The notes below the pieces were generated by a model. That model saw only the letters and a program-made list of their open reading frames with translations. It was not told the origin of the DNA and made no database searches. DNA of 64,000 nucleotides from CAWIHS01 sp963836005 (lineage in GTDB: Bacteria; Pseudomonadota; Gammaproteobacteria; GRL18), in the NCBI GenBank assembly GCA_963836005.1, contig CAWIHS010000005.1, positions 186,001-250,000 of the forward strand, written 5' to 3'. A program made the position numbers and the translations under genes. Every line of letters starts with the position of its first letter. Within the stretch, counting starts at the first letter, position 1. Below are positions 56,046 to 64,000 of this stretch, in pieces.

Positions 56046-56108
56046 AGGAATAAGTTGTGTTTCTCTGGTCTTAGCTGAAAAGAATAACACAACAAGCTGT
56101 AAGTTTTT

Positions 56109-57704
56109 TCAATCTGGAACATAGTCTGTTAAAACGGGTGACATTTGTCTTGCAAATTCATTCAGTCGCTGCTCTGCATCAATTTCTTTCTCAGCAGGTG
56201 AAATAGAAGTTACCAGTCTGACCAGCGCGCCATCAGTTCTATTATACAGGAGTGAACGTCTAAACATGGCTAATTTCAGCATATATTCACTGGCATAAGT
56301 TTCACCCTGCTGCTGAAACCAGTAGTAGACCAATTGCCTTGTTTCACCCTTTTGTATTATAACTCTATTGTAGTGCAGCGGTTTATTATTAATATAATTA
56401 TCCAGCTTGCTGCTTTCTATAGCAGAAATTTCCCATCCTCCGCCAGGAATACAGACTTTAGGCGAATGGGGCGCGATGCCATTTTTCTGAGATTCATAAT
56501 AAGACACGTAAAAGTTAATGCTATGACCTGCATTGTCAGTCTCGTATTTATTGGCCAACTGGTAATCCGCTATCACATAATCACTTAGTTGCAAAGTTTT
56601 TAAGGTGGACGGATTTAGAACATCCTGTCTGCCCTTCCAGTGACCTATTGATATTGGGAAATCAACCAGTGGTTTTCTTACGGGTGTGATTTCTTCGGTC
56701 TTATTTAAAAAATAATTAACGCCCAGGGAAAGGATAGATAAAACCAGTATTACTATAAACGGTTTTGTTATGTCTCTGATTTCAATTTTCGCCTGTTCAT
56801 AGGATGGTTGTTCAATAGCCGGCATAAACACTTTGTTTAATGGTTGTCGATTGGTACCCACTTTGGTTAACAGATACATTTCAATGAACAGGATCAGCAG
56901 GCAGATCATAAATAAAATCCAGCCTTCAAAATCATGTACAAACCCTTCGGCCATTTCAATACCAAAGTTATTAACCAGAATACCTACTACGGCTATTCTG
57001 AAGCTGTTCATTAATACGGTTATAGGAATGGTGGATAAAAAGATGATGATCCGTTTCCATAGTTCAACCTTGTATAAATAGGCTGCAATAAAACCAAAAC
57101 TGATCAGTGGAAATAGATATCTCAGTCCGCTGCAAGCCTCAACTACCTGTAATTTATAATCGCCCAGATCAATAATATTACCTTCCTGAAACACCGGCAC
57201 ATTAATCAATTGCAGAAGTTTTACACCTATTGTTGATGAAATCAGCTGTAAATCAGCGGACAGCATCGTCTCGAAAAATTGCGGTAAAGGGATAGCAAAG
57301 AATAAAAGCATATAGGGAATTAGCAGTATCTTAAAACCTTTCCAGCCGAAGATTGCTAAAATCACCGCAAACAGCAAAATGTAGAGCGAATAATTGATCA
57401 GCAGATGAGAACCGGTTAACTCTCCTATGAACAGGACGCATAAGGTAAACACGGTAATAGGTATACTTACCCAGTTTGGGTTTTCTTTTAAATTGTACAG
57501 GTGATGTCTAACCTGCCATACCAGATAAGCAGACACCGCCGGGATCAAAATACCATGACTGTAGTTATCTTCATTTGTCCAGACAAAAAACAAATTGTCC
57601 AGGCCGGTGTGATAGAGAAAAAAAACTATGACCGCAAATAAGCTCAGAAGAGCCAGATATTTGAGATCAAATTTATAGATGATTTGCTGCACGGATTCAG
57701 TCAT
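56109..57704 (-). CDS. Exosortase with fused EpsI domain (XrtA/XrtD-like)
   Basis: A 531-residue inner-membrane cysteine transpeptidase-like enzyme. The first ~300 residues have about eight helices and the catalytic triad Cys191 (VEACSGLRYLFPL), Arg236 (MNSFRIAVVG) and His257 (FVHDFEGW). Residues ~310-531 form an EpsI-type periplasmic domain (PISIGHWKGRQ, HSPKVCIPGGGWEI, YYWFQQQGETYASEY). It would cleave and anchor or release proteins with PEP-CTERM-like tails such as those at 8078, 11448 and 13868. The VPLPA tail favours the XrtD class, the EPS neighbours favour XrtA. Confidence 0.92.
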   Translation of the reverse strand: MTESVQQIIYKFDLKYLALLSLFAVIVFFLYHTGLDNLFFVWTNEDNYSHGILIPAVSAYLVWQVRHHLYNLKENPNWVSIPITVFTLCVLFIGELTGSHLLINYSLYILLFAVILAIFGWKGFKILLIPYMLLFFAIPLPQFFETMLSADLQLISSTIGVKLLQLINVPVFQEGNIIDLGDYKLQVVEACSGLRYLFPLISFGFIAAYLYKVELWKRIIIFLSTIPITVLMNSFRIAVVGILVNNFGIEMAEGFVHDFEGWILFMICLLILFIEMYLLTKVGTNRQPLNKVFMPAIEQPSYEQAKIEIRDITKPFIVILVLSILSLGVNYFLNKTEEITPVRKPLVDFPISIGHWKGRQDVLNPSTLKTLQLSDYVIADYQLANKYETDNAGHSINFYVSYYESQKNGIAPHSPKVCIPGGGWEISAIESSKLDNYINNKPLHYNRVIIQKGETRQLVYYWFQQQGETYASEYMLKLAMFRRSLLYNRTDGALVRLVTSISPAEKEIDAEQRLNEFARQMSPVLTDYVPD

Positions 57705-57785
57705 ATAATGAAATAATACCAGTTTTTAAGTTTAAGTATTTAATTTGCGTCACATCTGGTGATATCTGTTTTCTCGCTTCAAAAA

Positions 57786-58160
57786 TATTCCAATCCTGGC
57801 CTTACCCCTTTCAGGGGCAAGAAATATATTTTGTAACGTTGATTGAGTGTTTTTTAACTTGCAAAGACTTTCTTTTTTCAAATCGAATTATTGGCATAAA
57901 TGATATCTGTTTTAGGTCTATATTCATGTAGGAATTAACTCATTATTAGCTGAATAAAGATTTTTCACATTATGGCTTACTTTTTTCGTTTAAGCTCTGC
58001 GCCTTCCCCATCTCAGGGGGAAGGTTGGGATGGGGGTAACTGTATCTCTTATTACTGAGTTTCTGGAAGTTCATTATCAACGAATGCGGCAATTAAGTTT
58101 TGCTCCAGTTAACAGTTAAAGATAAGCCATCATTATTACCCCCATCCTGGACTTCCCCGC
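57786..58160. repeat. Fragments of GC-rich CCTTCCCC palindromic repeats
   Basis: Three partial copies lie in this 470-bp spacer: around 57790-57830 (ACCCCTTTCAGGGGCAAG), 58005-58041 (CTTCCCCATCTCAGGGGGAA then GGTTGGGATGGGGGT) and 58139-58158 (CCCCATCCTGGACTTCCC). They match the interior of the CTCAATAAGTCC MITEs but lack complete ends. A stretch near 57966 (TTCACATTATGGCTTAC) recurs near 60063. No gene is seen. Confidence 0.6.
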
Positions 58161-58174
58161 CTTTCGCACTCATT

Positions 58175-59581
58175 TTAATAGGCATTTTTATCAACAAACC
58201 CTCTGAATATAGTTAGAAAGATGATTTTCAAATCCATCCCCAGAGACCAGTTCTTGATATAGTCAAGATCAAATTCAATTCGTTTTTGCATTTTTTCTAT
58301 GGTATCTGTTTCCCCTCGATAGCCGTTGATTTGAGCCCATCCGGTAATGCCTGGTTTGACCATATGCCGGAGCATATAACCATCAATATCGTGCCGATAC
58401 ATTTCATTATGTGCGACGGCATGAGGTCTTGGGCCTACAATTGACATTGGTCCTTGAATGACGTTAATAAACTGGGGCAATTCATCCAGTGAGGTCTTTC
58501 TTAAAAAATGTCCTAAGGGAGTGATACGAGAATCATTTTTTTGAGCCTGTTTGATTTCGGCACCATTTTCGCACACGGTCATGGTGCGAAATTTCCATAC
58601 GGTGATAGGTTTCCCTGACAGACCATATCGGGTTTGTTTAAATAGAATAGAGCCGGGGGAAGTGAATTTAATTAAAATCGCGATGATGAGCATGGGAACC
58701 GAGATCAATAACAGGATAATACTGCCCAGCAACAGATCTTCAATTCTTTTAAGTAATCCGCCCACACCGTAAAATGGTGTATCAAAAACACTCAGTGTCA
58801 TCATATTGCCAATATAACTCCACTTGGCCCGCATCAGATTAAAAACAAAAAAATCAGGCACGATGTAAACAGCTACCGCTAAATCCGAAAGCTCTGTTAG
58901 CATATGGCGTATTCTGTCTACCGCAGAGATTGGCAGCACAATAAAAACAATATCAATACTGTGATTATTGATATCCGTTAACAGTTTCTTAAAGCCCCCC
59001 AACAAGGGGTGTTTTTCATCAATATAAATTCTGTCCTGTTTTGCAACGCGATCATCATAAAATCCAACCAGGTGATATCCTAAAGAAATATCCTTATCAA
59101 TATGCTTTGCCAGCTGTGCGCCCTGCTCGTTGGCACCAATAATGGCCACTTTATAGGAATCAATACCCCTTTTGTTAAAATAGAGCCGTAAGTATCTTGA
59201 CATTACACGCCACAGGTTCAATCCGATATAGGCCAGTCCCAGCCAGATCAGTATCACCCGGTTATTAAACTCAATATTTAACAATTGAGAAACAATAAAA
59301 GAGCCAATCAATATGCTGATCACAAAAGTGGAATAAACCAGCAACAGGGAAAGGAGCCGATTTCTGCCAATACTGCCCTCCCTGTATAAAGAAAGCACTT
59401 CTCCTGCTATATAGAAGAGGCATATTTCCAGACTGACAATCATGACATAATCAGAATTCCAGCTTAAACTCTCCCATTTTAGGGTAAAAACCATAGCAAA
59501 GAATATGCTGAACATATCGAATAGTCGATAGATCACAGTATTAACATTATAGGAAAAAAAACTATTCGGTATTTTGTTCAT
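58175..59581 (-). CDS. Undecaprenyl-phosphate sugar phosphotransferase (WcaJ/EpsZ-like)
   Basis: A 468-residue polyisoprenyl-phosphate hexose-1-phosphate transferase that starts EPS repeat units: four N-terminal membrane helices, a CoA-binding-like domain (YKVAIIGANEQGAQLAKHID), then a fifth helix and the catalytic C-terminus (SPGSILFKQTRYGLSGKPI, VWKFRTM, LRKTSLDELPQFINVIQGPM, SIVGPRPHAVAHNE, VKPGITGWAQINGYRG). It would transfer glucose-1-P or a similar sugar phosphate to undecaprenyl phosphate. First gene of the minus-strand assembly series; a MITE lies about 110 bp upstream of its start. Confidence 0.92.
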   Translation of the reverse strand: MNKIPNSFFSYNVNTVIYRLFDMFSIFFAMVFTLKWESLSWNSDYVMIVSLEICLFYIAGEVLSLYREGSIGRNRLLSLLLVYSTFVISILIGSFIVSQLLNIEFNNRVILIWLGLAYIGLNLWRVMSRYLRLYFNKRGIDSYKVAIIGANEQGAQLAKHIDKDISLGYHLVGFYDDRVAKQDRIYIDEKHPLLGGFKKLLTDINNHSIDIVFIVLPISAVDRIRHMLTELSDLAVAVYIVPDFFVFNLMRAKWSYIGNMMTLSVFDTPFYGVGGLLKRIEDLLLGSIILLLISVPMLIIAILIKFTSPGSILFKQTRYGLSGKPITVWKFRTMTVCENGAEIKQAQKNDSRITPLGHFLRKTSLDELPQFINVIQGPMSIVGPRPHAVAHNEMYRHDIDGYMLRHMVKPGITGWAQINGYRGETDTIEKMQKRIEFDLDYIKNWSLGMDLKIIFLTIFRGFVDKNAY

Positions 59582-59687
59582 TTATTTACAATATCTTTCC
59601 CAGGTAATGTTTAATCTTTCTGTCGCTTCAAATCAGTATTTTAATCACTTATGTGTCTATCTCTCAATATATTATCAATTTATAACT

Positions 59688-59843
59688 GTAACTCTCAATA
59701 AGTCCGTGCAGTTTAAGTTCCTTCCCCCTTCGAAGGTGAAGGCCAGGATGGGGGTAGTTTGTATCATCAAGCACTTAACCCCCACCCTAACCCTCCCCCC
59801 TGATAGGGGGAGAGTATCTTGCACGGACTTATTGAGAATTTAC
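59688..59843. mobile_element. IS66-type MITE (CTCAATAAGTCC family), copy C
   Basis: 156 bp, inverted relative to copy A. Ends GTAACTCTCAATAAGTCCG (59688) and CGGACTTATTGAGAATTTAC (to 59843), with a perfect 8-bp duplication TTATAACT (59680-59687, 59844-59851). Two GC-rich hairpins inside. No gene in 59582-60436 apart from these elements. Confidence 0.88.
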
Positions 59844-60097
59844 TTATAACTCATTACGCAGATAATATTTTAGTCATAGCACACTAAGTAAGATACTGGA
59901 AAAAAATTTCTTGAGTTTGACTATTGTGCTCTGGTTCACATTTTTTGGTATTCAACGAACTAAAAAAGCAGCTCACTTTCAGGTCTTAAATATAACCGCT
60001 TACAGGATTTGAAATATTGATCTATTACAAAGTTTTGACTTTGTTTCTTATTCTTTTTACTCTTCACATTATTGCGTACTTGATTTGTCTAAAGTAC

Positions 60098-60224
60098 TGC
60101 TCCTTCCCCATCTGAGGGGGAAAGTTGGGGTGGGGGTAGTGTCTAAAATCAAGCACTTAACCCCCACCCTAACCCTCACCCTGATAGGGGAAGGGGATCT
60201 TGCACGGACTTATTGAGAAGTTAC
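60098..60224. mobile_element. IS66-type MITE, copy D (left end missing)
   Basis: The right end TGCACGGACTTATTGAGAAG then TTAC (60201-60224) and the interior match copy C, but the left inverted end is absent; the sequence there resembles the repeat fragment near 58005. It is probably a truncated or recombined copy. The following 60225-60436 shows no gene. Confidence 0.7.
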
Positions 60225-60436
60225 AAATTATCAGCTTAATCTATTGAAAAGTATCAATATCAGTTTATTAGCGTTTAATAAAGCAATCACTAATTATTAA
60301 TTTTGCTTGATCTTCTGATAAATATCAGCAAAATTTATCAGTAAATAGAGATAAAATACTGGAAAAAGAAACCACAGAAACGGCATAAGGCTAGTTTGGT
60401 TAGACAAGGGTTGGGAATACAAGGATTAATGAAACA

Positions 60437-60664
60437 ATGTCAAATAAACAGATGAATGAATCAACAGTTCCTCCGGAAAATCCTTTCACTCAAAAAAAAC
60501 ACCGGGAACATGAGAGAAATTTCTGCATAGATTTCCATGGTGCAGCAATCATCGATGAAAATGGTAATGAAATTGCCATTACGGAAGAAATGGTGCTTGA
60601 TGCTTGTCAGTCACTGGATAATAACTGGCCTATAACCCCTTTTCAACAGCCCCATCAAAGCTAA
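60437..60664 (+). CDS. Small PA1571-like protein
   Basis: 75 residues, with a central FHGAAIIDENGNEIAITEEM and VLDACQSLD segment like the small PA1571-type proteins of gammaproteobacteria (GxAIIDExGxEIPIT pattern). No signal peptide or membrane helix; function unknown. The start is supported only by frame and the conserved motif. Followed by palindromic repeats and then pyrC. Confidence 0.6.
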   Translation: MSNKQMNESTVPPENPFTQKKHREHERNFCIDFHGAAIIDENGNEIAITEEMVLDACQSLDNNWPITPFQQPHQS

Positions 60665-60674
60665 ATTGAGCAGC

Positions 60675-60876
60675 TTGGGTTAGCGCGGAGTAACCCAACA
60701 AATTCAGTATCATCTTGTCGAAACACGGCAAGAATAGCCCAAGTCAACCTGGCAAACTGATCCTGCATCATTTAAAGCGCCTGCTTTTGTTGCCTGAAGT
60801 ATCTTCTATTTGTGTCACCGAGAATCTATTATCAAGTCATAATCCCAAATGGTGGAAAACGCTACGCTATTCCACC
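60675..60876. repeat. Two extragenic palindromes
   Basis: TTGGGTTAGCGC/GGAGTAACCCAA (60675-60698) is related to the unit at 4357. GGTGGAAAACGC/TACGCTATTCCACC (60851-60876) is a second type of REP-like palindrome. Both lie between the small gene and pyrC; the first could terminate the small gene's transcript. Confidence 0.65.
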
Positions 60877-61034
60877 CTACTCGTTTTTGATGCATTCCAA
60901 AGGCAAAAGATATCGGAGGCTTTGTAAGAGCCGTTATTTTGCCTATCAAATCAATAGCACTGATTTCGGCTTGCCTGAGTAAATCCCCTTCTATTACAAT
61001 AGTTGCTCTTCATCCATATTCAGGGAACTTTCGC

Positions 61035-62069
61035 GTGGACACAATCAGCATAATTCGACCCGATGACTGGCATTTGCATGTCCGCAGCGGCAAGGCGATG
61101 ACTTCGGTCATTCCTTTTACGGCCCGTCAGTGCGGCCGGGCTATTATTATGCCTAACCTCACCCCGCCGATAGTCACTACCGAGATGGCTATACAATACA
61201 GGCAGGAAATCCTTCAGGCTTTGCCTGTAGATTCCGGCTTTACCCCGTTGATGACCCTGTATTTAACCGATGCAACACCGGCTGCGGAAATAAAAAAAGC
61301 GCTTGATAGCGGTATTGTGCATGCAGTTAAACTCTATCCTGCCGGGGCCACGACCAATTCAGAAGCCGGAGTCACTGATCTTAAACATTGTTATGCGGTA
61401 CTGGAAGCTATGCAGGAAAACGCTTTACCGCTGCTGGTTCATGGCGAGGTTACGCAGGCCCGGGTTGACATCTTTGATCGTGAAAAAGCATTCATTGACC
61501 AGCGTCTGCTGCCTTTGATGAAAGACTTCCCGGAACTGAAAATTGTTTTTGAACATATCACTACCTCAGATGCAGTCGATCTGGTGCTGGATTCAGCCGA
61601 TACCCTAGCAGCGACGATAACGGCTCATCATTTATTGATGAACCGTAATGATATGCTGGTAGGCGGAATCAAACCTCATCACTACTGCCTGCCGGTACTC
61701 AAACGTGAGTCACACCGACAGGCCCTGATTAACGCCGCTATTTCTGGTAATCGCAAGTTTTTTATGGGCACGGATAGTGCCCCTCATCCACAGCATAAGA
61801 AAGAACATGCCTGCGGCTGCGCCGGTATGTTTACAGCGTTTGCTGCTATTGAACTGTATGCTGAGGCGTTTGATGCAGCCAACGCCCTTGACCAGCTGGA
61901 AGCCTTTTCCAGTATTAATGGCCCGATATTTTATGGTCTGGAAGTAAATAGTGATAAAATCACTCTCAGAAGGGAAAAATGGGATGTTCCACTCTCTTAT
62001 CAACTGGGTGATGATGCTGTTATTCCATTAAGAGCAGGCGGACAAATAAACTGGAAAATGGATGACTAA
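61035..62069 (+). CDS. pyrC: Dihydroorotase, homodimeric type
   Basis: Converts carbamoyl-aspartate to dihydroorotate in pyrimidine synthesis, in the cytoplasm. A GTG start at 61035 is chosen: it gives VDTISIIRPDDWHLHVRSGK, matching the family start, with CAGGGA at good distance; a longer frame from 60939 has no family match. Zinc ligands: HLHVR, the carboxylated Lys in HAVKLYPAGATT, His in LLVHGEV and FEHITT, Asp in MGTDSAPH. About 344 residues, the size of the E. coli type. It overlaps rnt by 8 bp. Confidence 0.95.
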   Translation: MDTISIIRPDDWHLHVRSGKAMTSVIPFTARQCGRAIIMPNLTPPIVTTEMAIQYRQEILQALPVDSGFTPLMTLYLTDATPAAEIKKALDSGIVHAVKLYPAGATTNSEAGVTDLKHCYAVLEAMQENALPLLVHGEVTQARVDIFDREKAFIDQRLLPLMKDFPELKIVFEHITTSDAVDLVLDSADTLAATITAHHLLMNRNDMLVGGIKPHHYCLPVLKRESHRQALINAAISGNRKFFMGTDSAPHPQHKKEHACGCAGMFTAFAAIELYAEAFDAANALDQLEAFSSINGPIFYGLEVNSDKITLRREKWDVPLSYQLGDDAVIPLRAGGQINWKMDD

Positions 62070-62730
62070 AGGCAAGAAGAAAAGAAAAATAGAAACTATG
62101 CCAACAGGAATAGCAGCAAGATTTAGAGGATTCTTACCCGTCGTTGTCGATGTTGAAACAGCGGGTTTTAATGCCAAAACCGATGCACTGCTGGAGGTTG
62201 CTGCTGTGCTCCTGAGGATGGATGCTCAGGGCGATCTCTATTGCTGCGAAACCTATGCTTATAATGTAGAACCTTTTAAAGGTGCCAACCTGGATGATGC
62301 CGCACTGAAATTTACCGGCATCAATCCCTTTAATCCCTTCAGAATGGCCAAACCTGAAGAGTTCGCACTGCGTGAAATCTTCAGACCCATTCGCAGTGAG
62401 ATAAAAGCCACTGGTTGTACTCGTGCCGTACTGGTGGGACACAATCCGACTTTTGACCTGGGCTTTCTTAATGCCGCTATTGACCGTTGCCAGATTAAGC
62501 GCAATCCTTTTCATAAATTCAGCACCTTTGATACGGTAACCCTGGGAGGTCTGGCCTTTGGCCAGACGGTGCTTTCCCGTGCGGCCCAGGCAGCAGGTCT
62601 TGAATGGGATGATGAGAAAGCACATTCAGCCAAGTATGATACCCAGCAAACCGCAGAATTATTTTGTCGAATTATTAATCGATGGCATAAACTGGAAAAA
62701 CTTGCACAACTGGAAAACCAGGAAGGTTAA
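62062..62730 (+). CDS. rnt: Ribonuclease T
   Basis: A 3'-5' exoribonuclease of the DEDDh class that trims tRNA and other stable RNA ends. Motifs: VVVDVETAGFNAKTDALLEV (Exo I, Asp and Glu), GHNPTFDLGFLNA (Exo II Asp), AHSAKYDTQQTAELF (Exo III His and Asp). The start could be 62062, overlapping pyrC, or Met at 62098 (MPTGIAARFRGFLP), which fits E. coli RNase T better. The pyrC-rnt adjacency is also seen in Pseudomonas. Confidence 0.95.
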   Translation: MTKGKKKRKIETMPTGIAARFRGFLPVVVDVETAGFNAKTDALLEVAAVLLRMDAQGDLYCCETYAYNVEPFKGANLDDAALKFTGINPFNPFRMAKPEEFALREIFRPIRSEIKATGCTRAVLVGHNPTFDLGFLNAAIDRCQIKRNPFHKFSTFDTVTLGGLAFGQTVLSRAAQAAGLEWDDEKAHSAKYDTQQTAELFCRIINRWHKLEKLAQLENQEG

Positions 62731-62740
62731 GCGCTCAGAG

Positions 62741-63396
62741 AAGGCTAAGATTCCACCCCCATCCCAGCCTTCCCCCTCAAAGGGGAAGGAGTTATTTTTC
62801 CTGAGTTTCATCCTCAAAAGGGAAGGAGTTATTTTTCCTGAGTTTCTCCCTCAAAGGGGAAGGCGTTATTCTTCTTAACCTTCCCTCTAAACCGGATAAA
62901 ATCATACTTCTAATAATTACCATAAATTTAATTATTTATAAAATTTACTCCTTCCCCCTGCCAGGGGGAAGGCTGGGATGGGGGTTGAATCTTAATGAAT
63001 AATGCTGAATTTAAGATTTTATCCCCTCCTTGCCTCCCCCTCAAAGGGGAGGAACAAATGGTGCGCTATTTCATAGTATGATTTTGCCCAGTCCACCTCA
63101 AAGGGGAAGGCGTTATTTTTCCTGAGTTTCTCCCTCAAAGGGGAAGGCGTTATTCTTCTTAACCTTCCATCTAAACCGGATAAAATCATACTTGTAATAA
63201 TTACCATAAATTTAATTATTTATAAAATTTACTCCTTCCCCCTGCCAGGGGGAAGGCTGGGATGGGGGTTGAATCTTAATGAATAATGCTGAATTTAAGA
63301 TTTTATCCCCTCCTTGCCTCCCCCTCAAAGGGGAAGGAACAAATGGTGCGCTATTTCATAGTATGATTTTGCCCAGTCCACCTCAAAGGGGATGAA
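62741..63396. repeat. Tandem ~284-bp duplication of GC-rich palindromic repeats
   Basis: The segment 62829-63112 is repeated at 63113-63396 with period 284-285 and only a few differences (for example GGGGAGGAAC against GGGGAAGGAAC). Each unit has CCTTCCCCCTGCCAGGGGGA and TCAAAGGGGAAGG motifs and an AT-rich middle. The block extends from rnt to the carbamoyltransferase gene and contains no gene. Confidence 0.85.
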
Positions 63397-63413
63397 GCTA
63401 ATCACCTTACGCT

Positions 63414-64000
63414 TTAATCGAGTTCAAACTCGTCCTGCCAATGAGTATCTTCTTTCCAAACAGGCTGCTCCTGTTTGTACAGAATATAATCTTCTATGAC
63501 CAGGACATCCATTTCGGTGCGCATAAAACAGCGATAGCTATCTTGCGGAGTACAAACTATCGGTTCGCCACGCACATTAAATGAGGTGTTTACAATCACC
63601 GGGCAGCCGGTTTTTTTTGCAAATTGACTGATGAGTTTATGGTAACGGGGATTGGTTTGCTTATGCACAGTCTGTACTCGCGCCGAATAATCCACATGGG
63701 TCACGGCAGGAATTTCACTGCGCGGGATATTGAGTTTTTCTATACCGAACAGTTTCTCCTGTGCTTTGCTTACAGGGTTCTGTTTATCTTTTGCTACCTG
63801 CGCCACCAGCAGCATGTAAGGACTGTCTGTATCCAGATCAAACCATGAGCTGAGGTTTTCTCTGAGCACCGAAGGCGCAAAAGGCCGGAAACTTTCACGG
63901 TATTTGATTTTCAGATTCATAATAGACTGCATGGTTTTACTGCGGGCATCGCCGAGGATACTGCGATGTCCCAGCGCACGCGGGCCAAATTCCATTCTGC
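63414..64000 (-). CDS. Carbamoyltransferase (NodU/CmcH family), C-terminal part
   Basis: Runs off the window, with the frame open to base 64000. The visible ~194 residues carry the YrdC-like/C-terminal signature RMEFGPRALGHRSILGDAR, then RESFRPFAPSVL, ARVQTVHKQTNPRYHKLI and NTSFNVRGEPIVCTPQD. The family transfers a carbamoyl group from carbamoyl phosphate to sugars or other hydroxyls. Such genes recur near exosortase EPS loci, so O-carbamoylation of the EPS is plausible. Confidence 0.9.
   Translation of the reverse strand, partial: RMEFGPRALGHRSILGDARSKTMQSIMNLKIKYRESFRPFAPSVLRENLSSWFDLDTDSPYMLLVAQVAKDKQNPVSKAQEKLFGIEKLNIPRSEIPAVTHVDYSARVQTVHKQTNPRYHKLISQFAKKTGCPVIVNTSFNVRGEPIVCTPQDSYRCFMRTEMDVLVIEDYILYKQEQPVWKEDTHWQDEFELD

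Noticed and set aside
55878..56090. Open frame with repeated LLRLRRGLDTIFLP
   Set aside because: It is only the translation of the 42-bp tandem DNA repeat; non-coding repeat is the simpler reading.
60715..60927. Possible 70-residue protein between the palindromes
   Set aside because: It spans a REP-like palindrome, has no family pattern and no ribosome site.
60939..61034. Longer N-terminus for PyrC
   Set aside because: The 32 extra residues do not resemble dihydroorotase, and GTG at 61035 with an upstream CAGGGA gives the family start.
62558..63207. Open frames in the repeats after rnt
   Set aside because: They are made of GC-rich palindromic repeats shared with other intergenic sites.
62829..63396. 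CRISPR or plasmid iteron block
   Set aside because: There are only two long units, with palindromic repeat content and no cas or rep genes nearby.

Overview
The window reads as a chromosomal stretch of a gammaproteobacterium. RdgC, a YbiT-type ABC-F protein, a UmuD-like protein and an adjacent homodimeric-type PyrC plus RNase T pair all point that way, and an exosortase/PEP-CTERM extracellular polysaccharide locus points to a Gram-negative biofilm or floc former. Genus cannot be read from the sequence. The region is heavily worked by mobile DNA: IS66-type MITEs, two identical REP-associated transposase (RAYT) units, IS5, IS4, IS3, IS630, IS200, IS1595 and ISKra4 elements or remnants, and many GC-rich palindromes.

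Layout. 1-7.7 kb holds housekeeping-type genes: a thioredoxin-fold/HEAT-like protein, an alpha/beta hydrolase, an ABC-F ATPase, a UmuD-like S24 peptidase, rdgC and an ABC-2 exporter pair. 7.7-16.9 kb is an accessory island. It has three secreted proteins with PEP-CTERM-type sorting tails (one classic VPLPA, two PIPAP variants), a pair of paralogous small secreted proteins of unknown function, an SGNH hydrolase with a truncated second copy, a VanZ-like membrane protein whose 5' end was replaced by a RAYT unit, and two identical RAYT units with their palindromes. Each of the three sorting-tail genes has a GG-N10-GC sigma-54-type site 128-160 bp upstream. 16.95-22.85 kb is a two-module NRPS (A-PCP-C-A-PCP-TE) cut by two single-base frameshifts.

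23-60 kb is a long, mostly minus-strand exosortase-associated polysaccharide locus. From 28.3 down to 23.2 kb lie the export protein, outer-membrane barrel, chain-length determinant, tyrosine kinase and ATPase. From 59.6 down to 30.5 kb lie the initiating glycosyl-phosphotransferase, exosortase with fused EpsI domain, TPR lipoprotein PrsT, deacetylases, FemAB-like protein, GT2, sulfotransferase, Wzy/ligase-like protein, flippase, acetyltransferase and methyltransferases. Several sugar genes (50.9-53.1 kb) are frameshifted, and the locus is split by nested transposons at 31.5-33.6, 36.6-43.3 and 45.0-46.5 kb. After a repeat-rich spacer come a small PA1571-like gene, pyrC, rnt, a tandemly duplicated repeat block and the C-terminal part of a carbamoyltransferase running off the window.

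Working model (inference): the polysaccharide locus builds and exports an EPS, the exosortase processes tail-bearing secreted proteins encoded 40 kb away, and sigma-54 control may tie the two together. The most notable points are the shared sigma-54-like sites, the family of MITEs with GTAAC ends and 8-bp target duplications, the RAYT-driven gene truncations, and the duplicated NRPS adenylation domains with identical predicted specificity.
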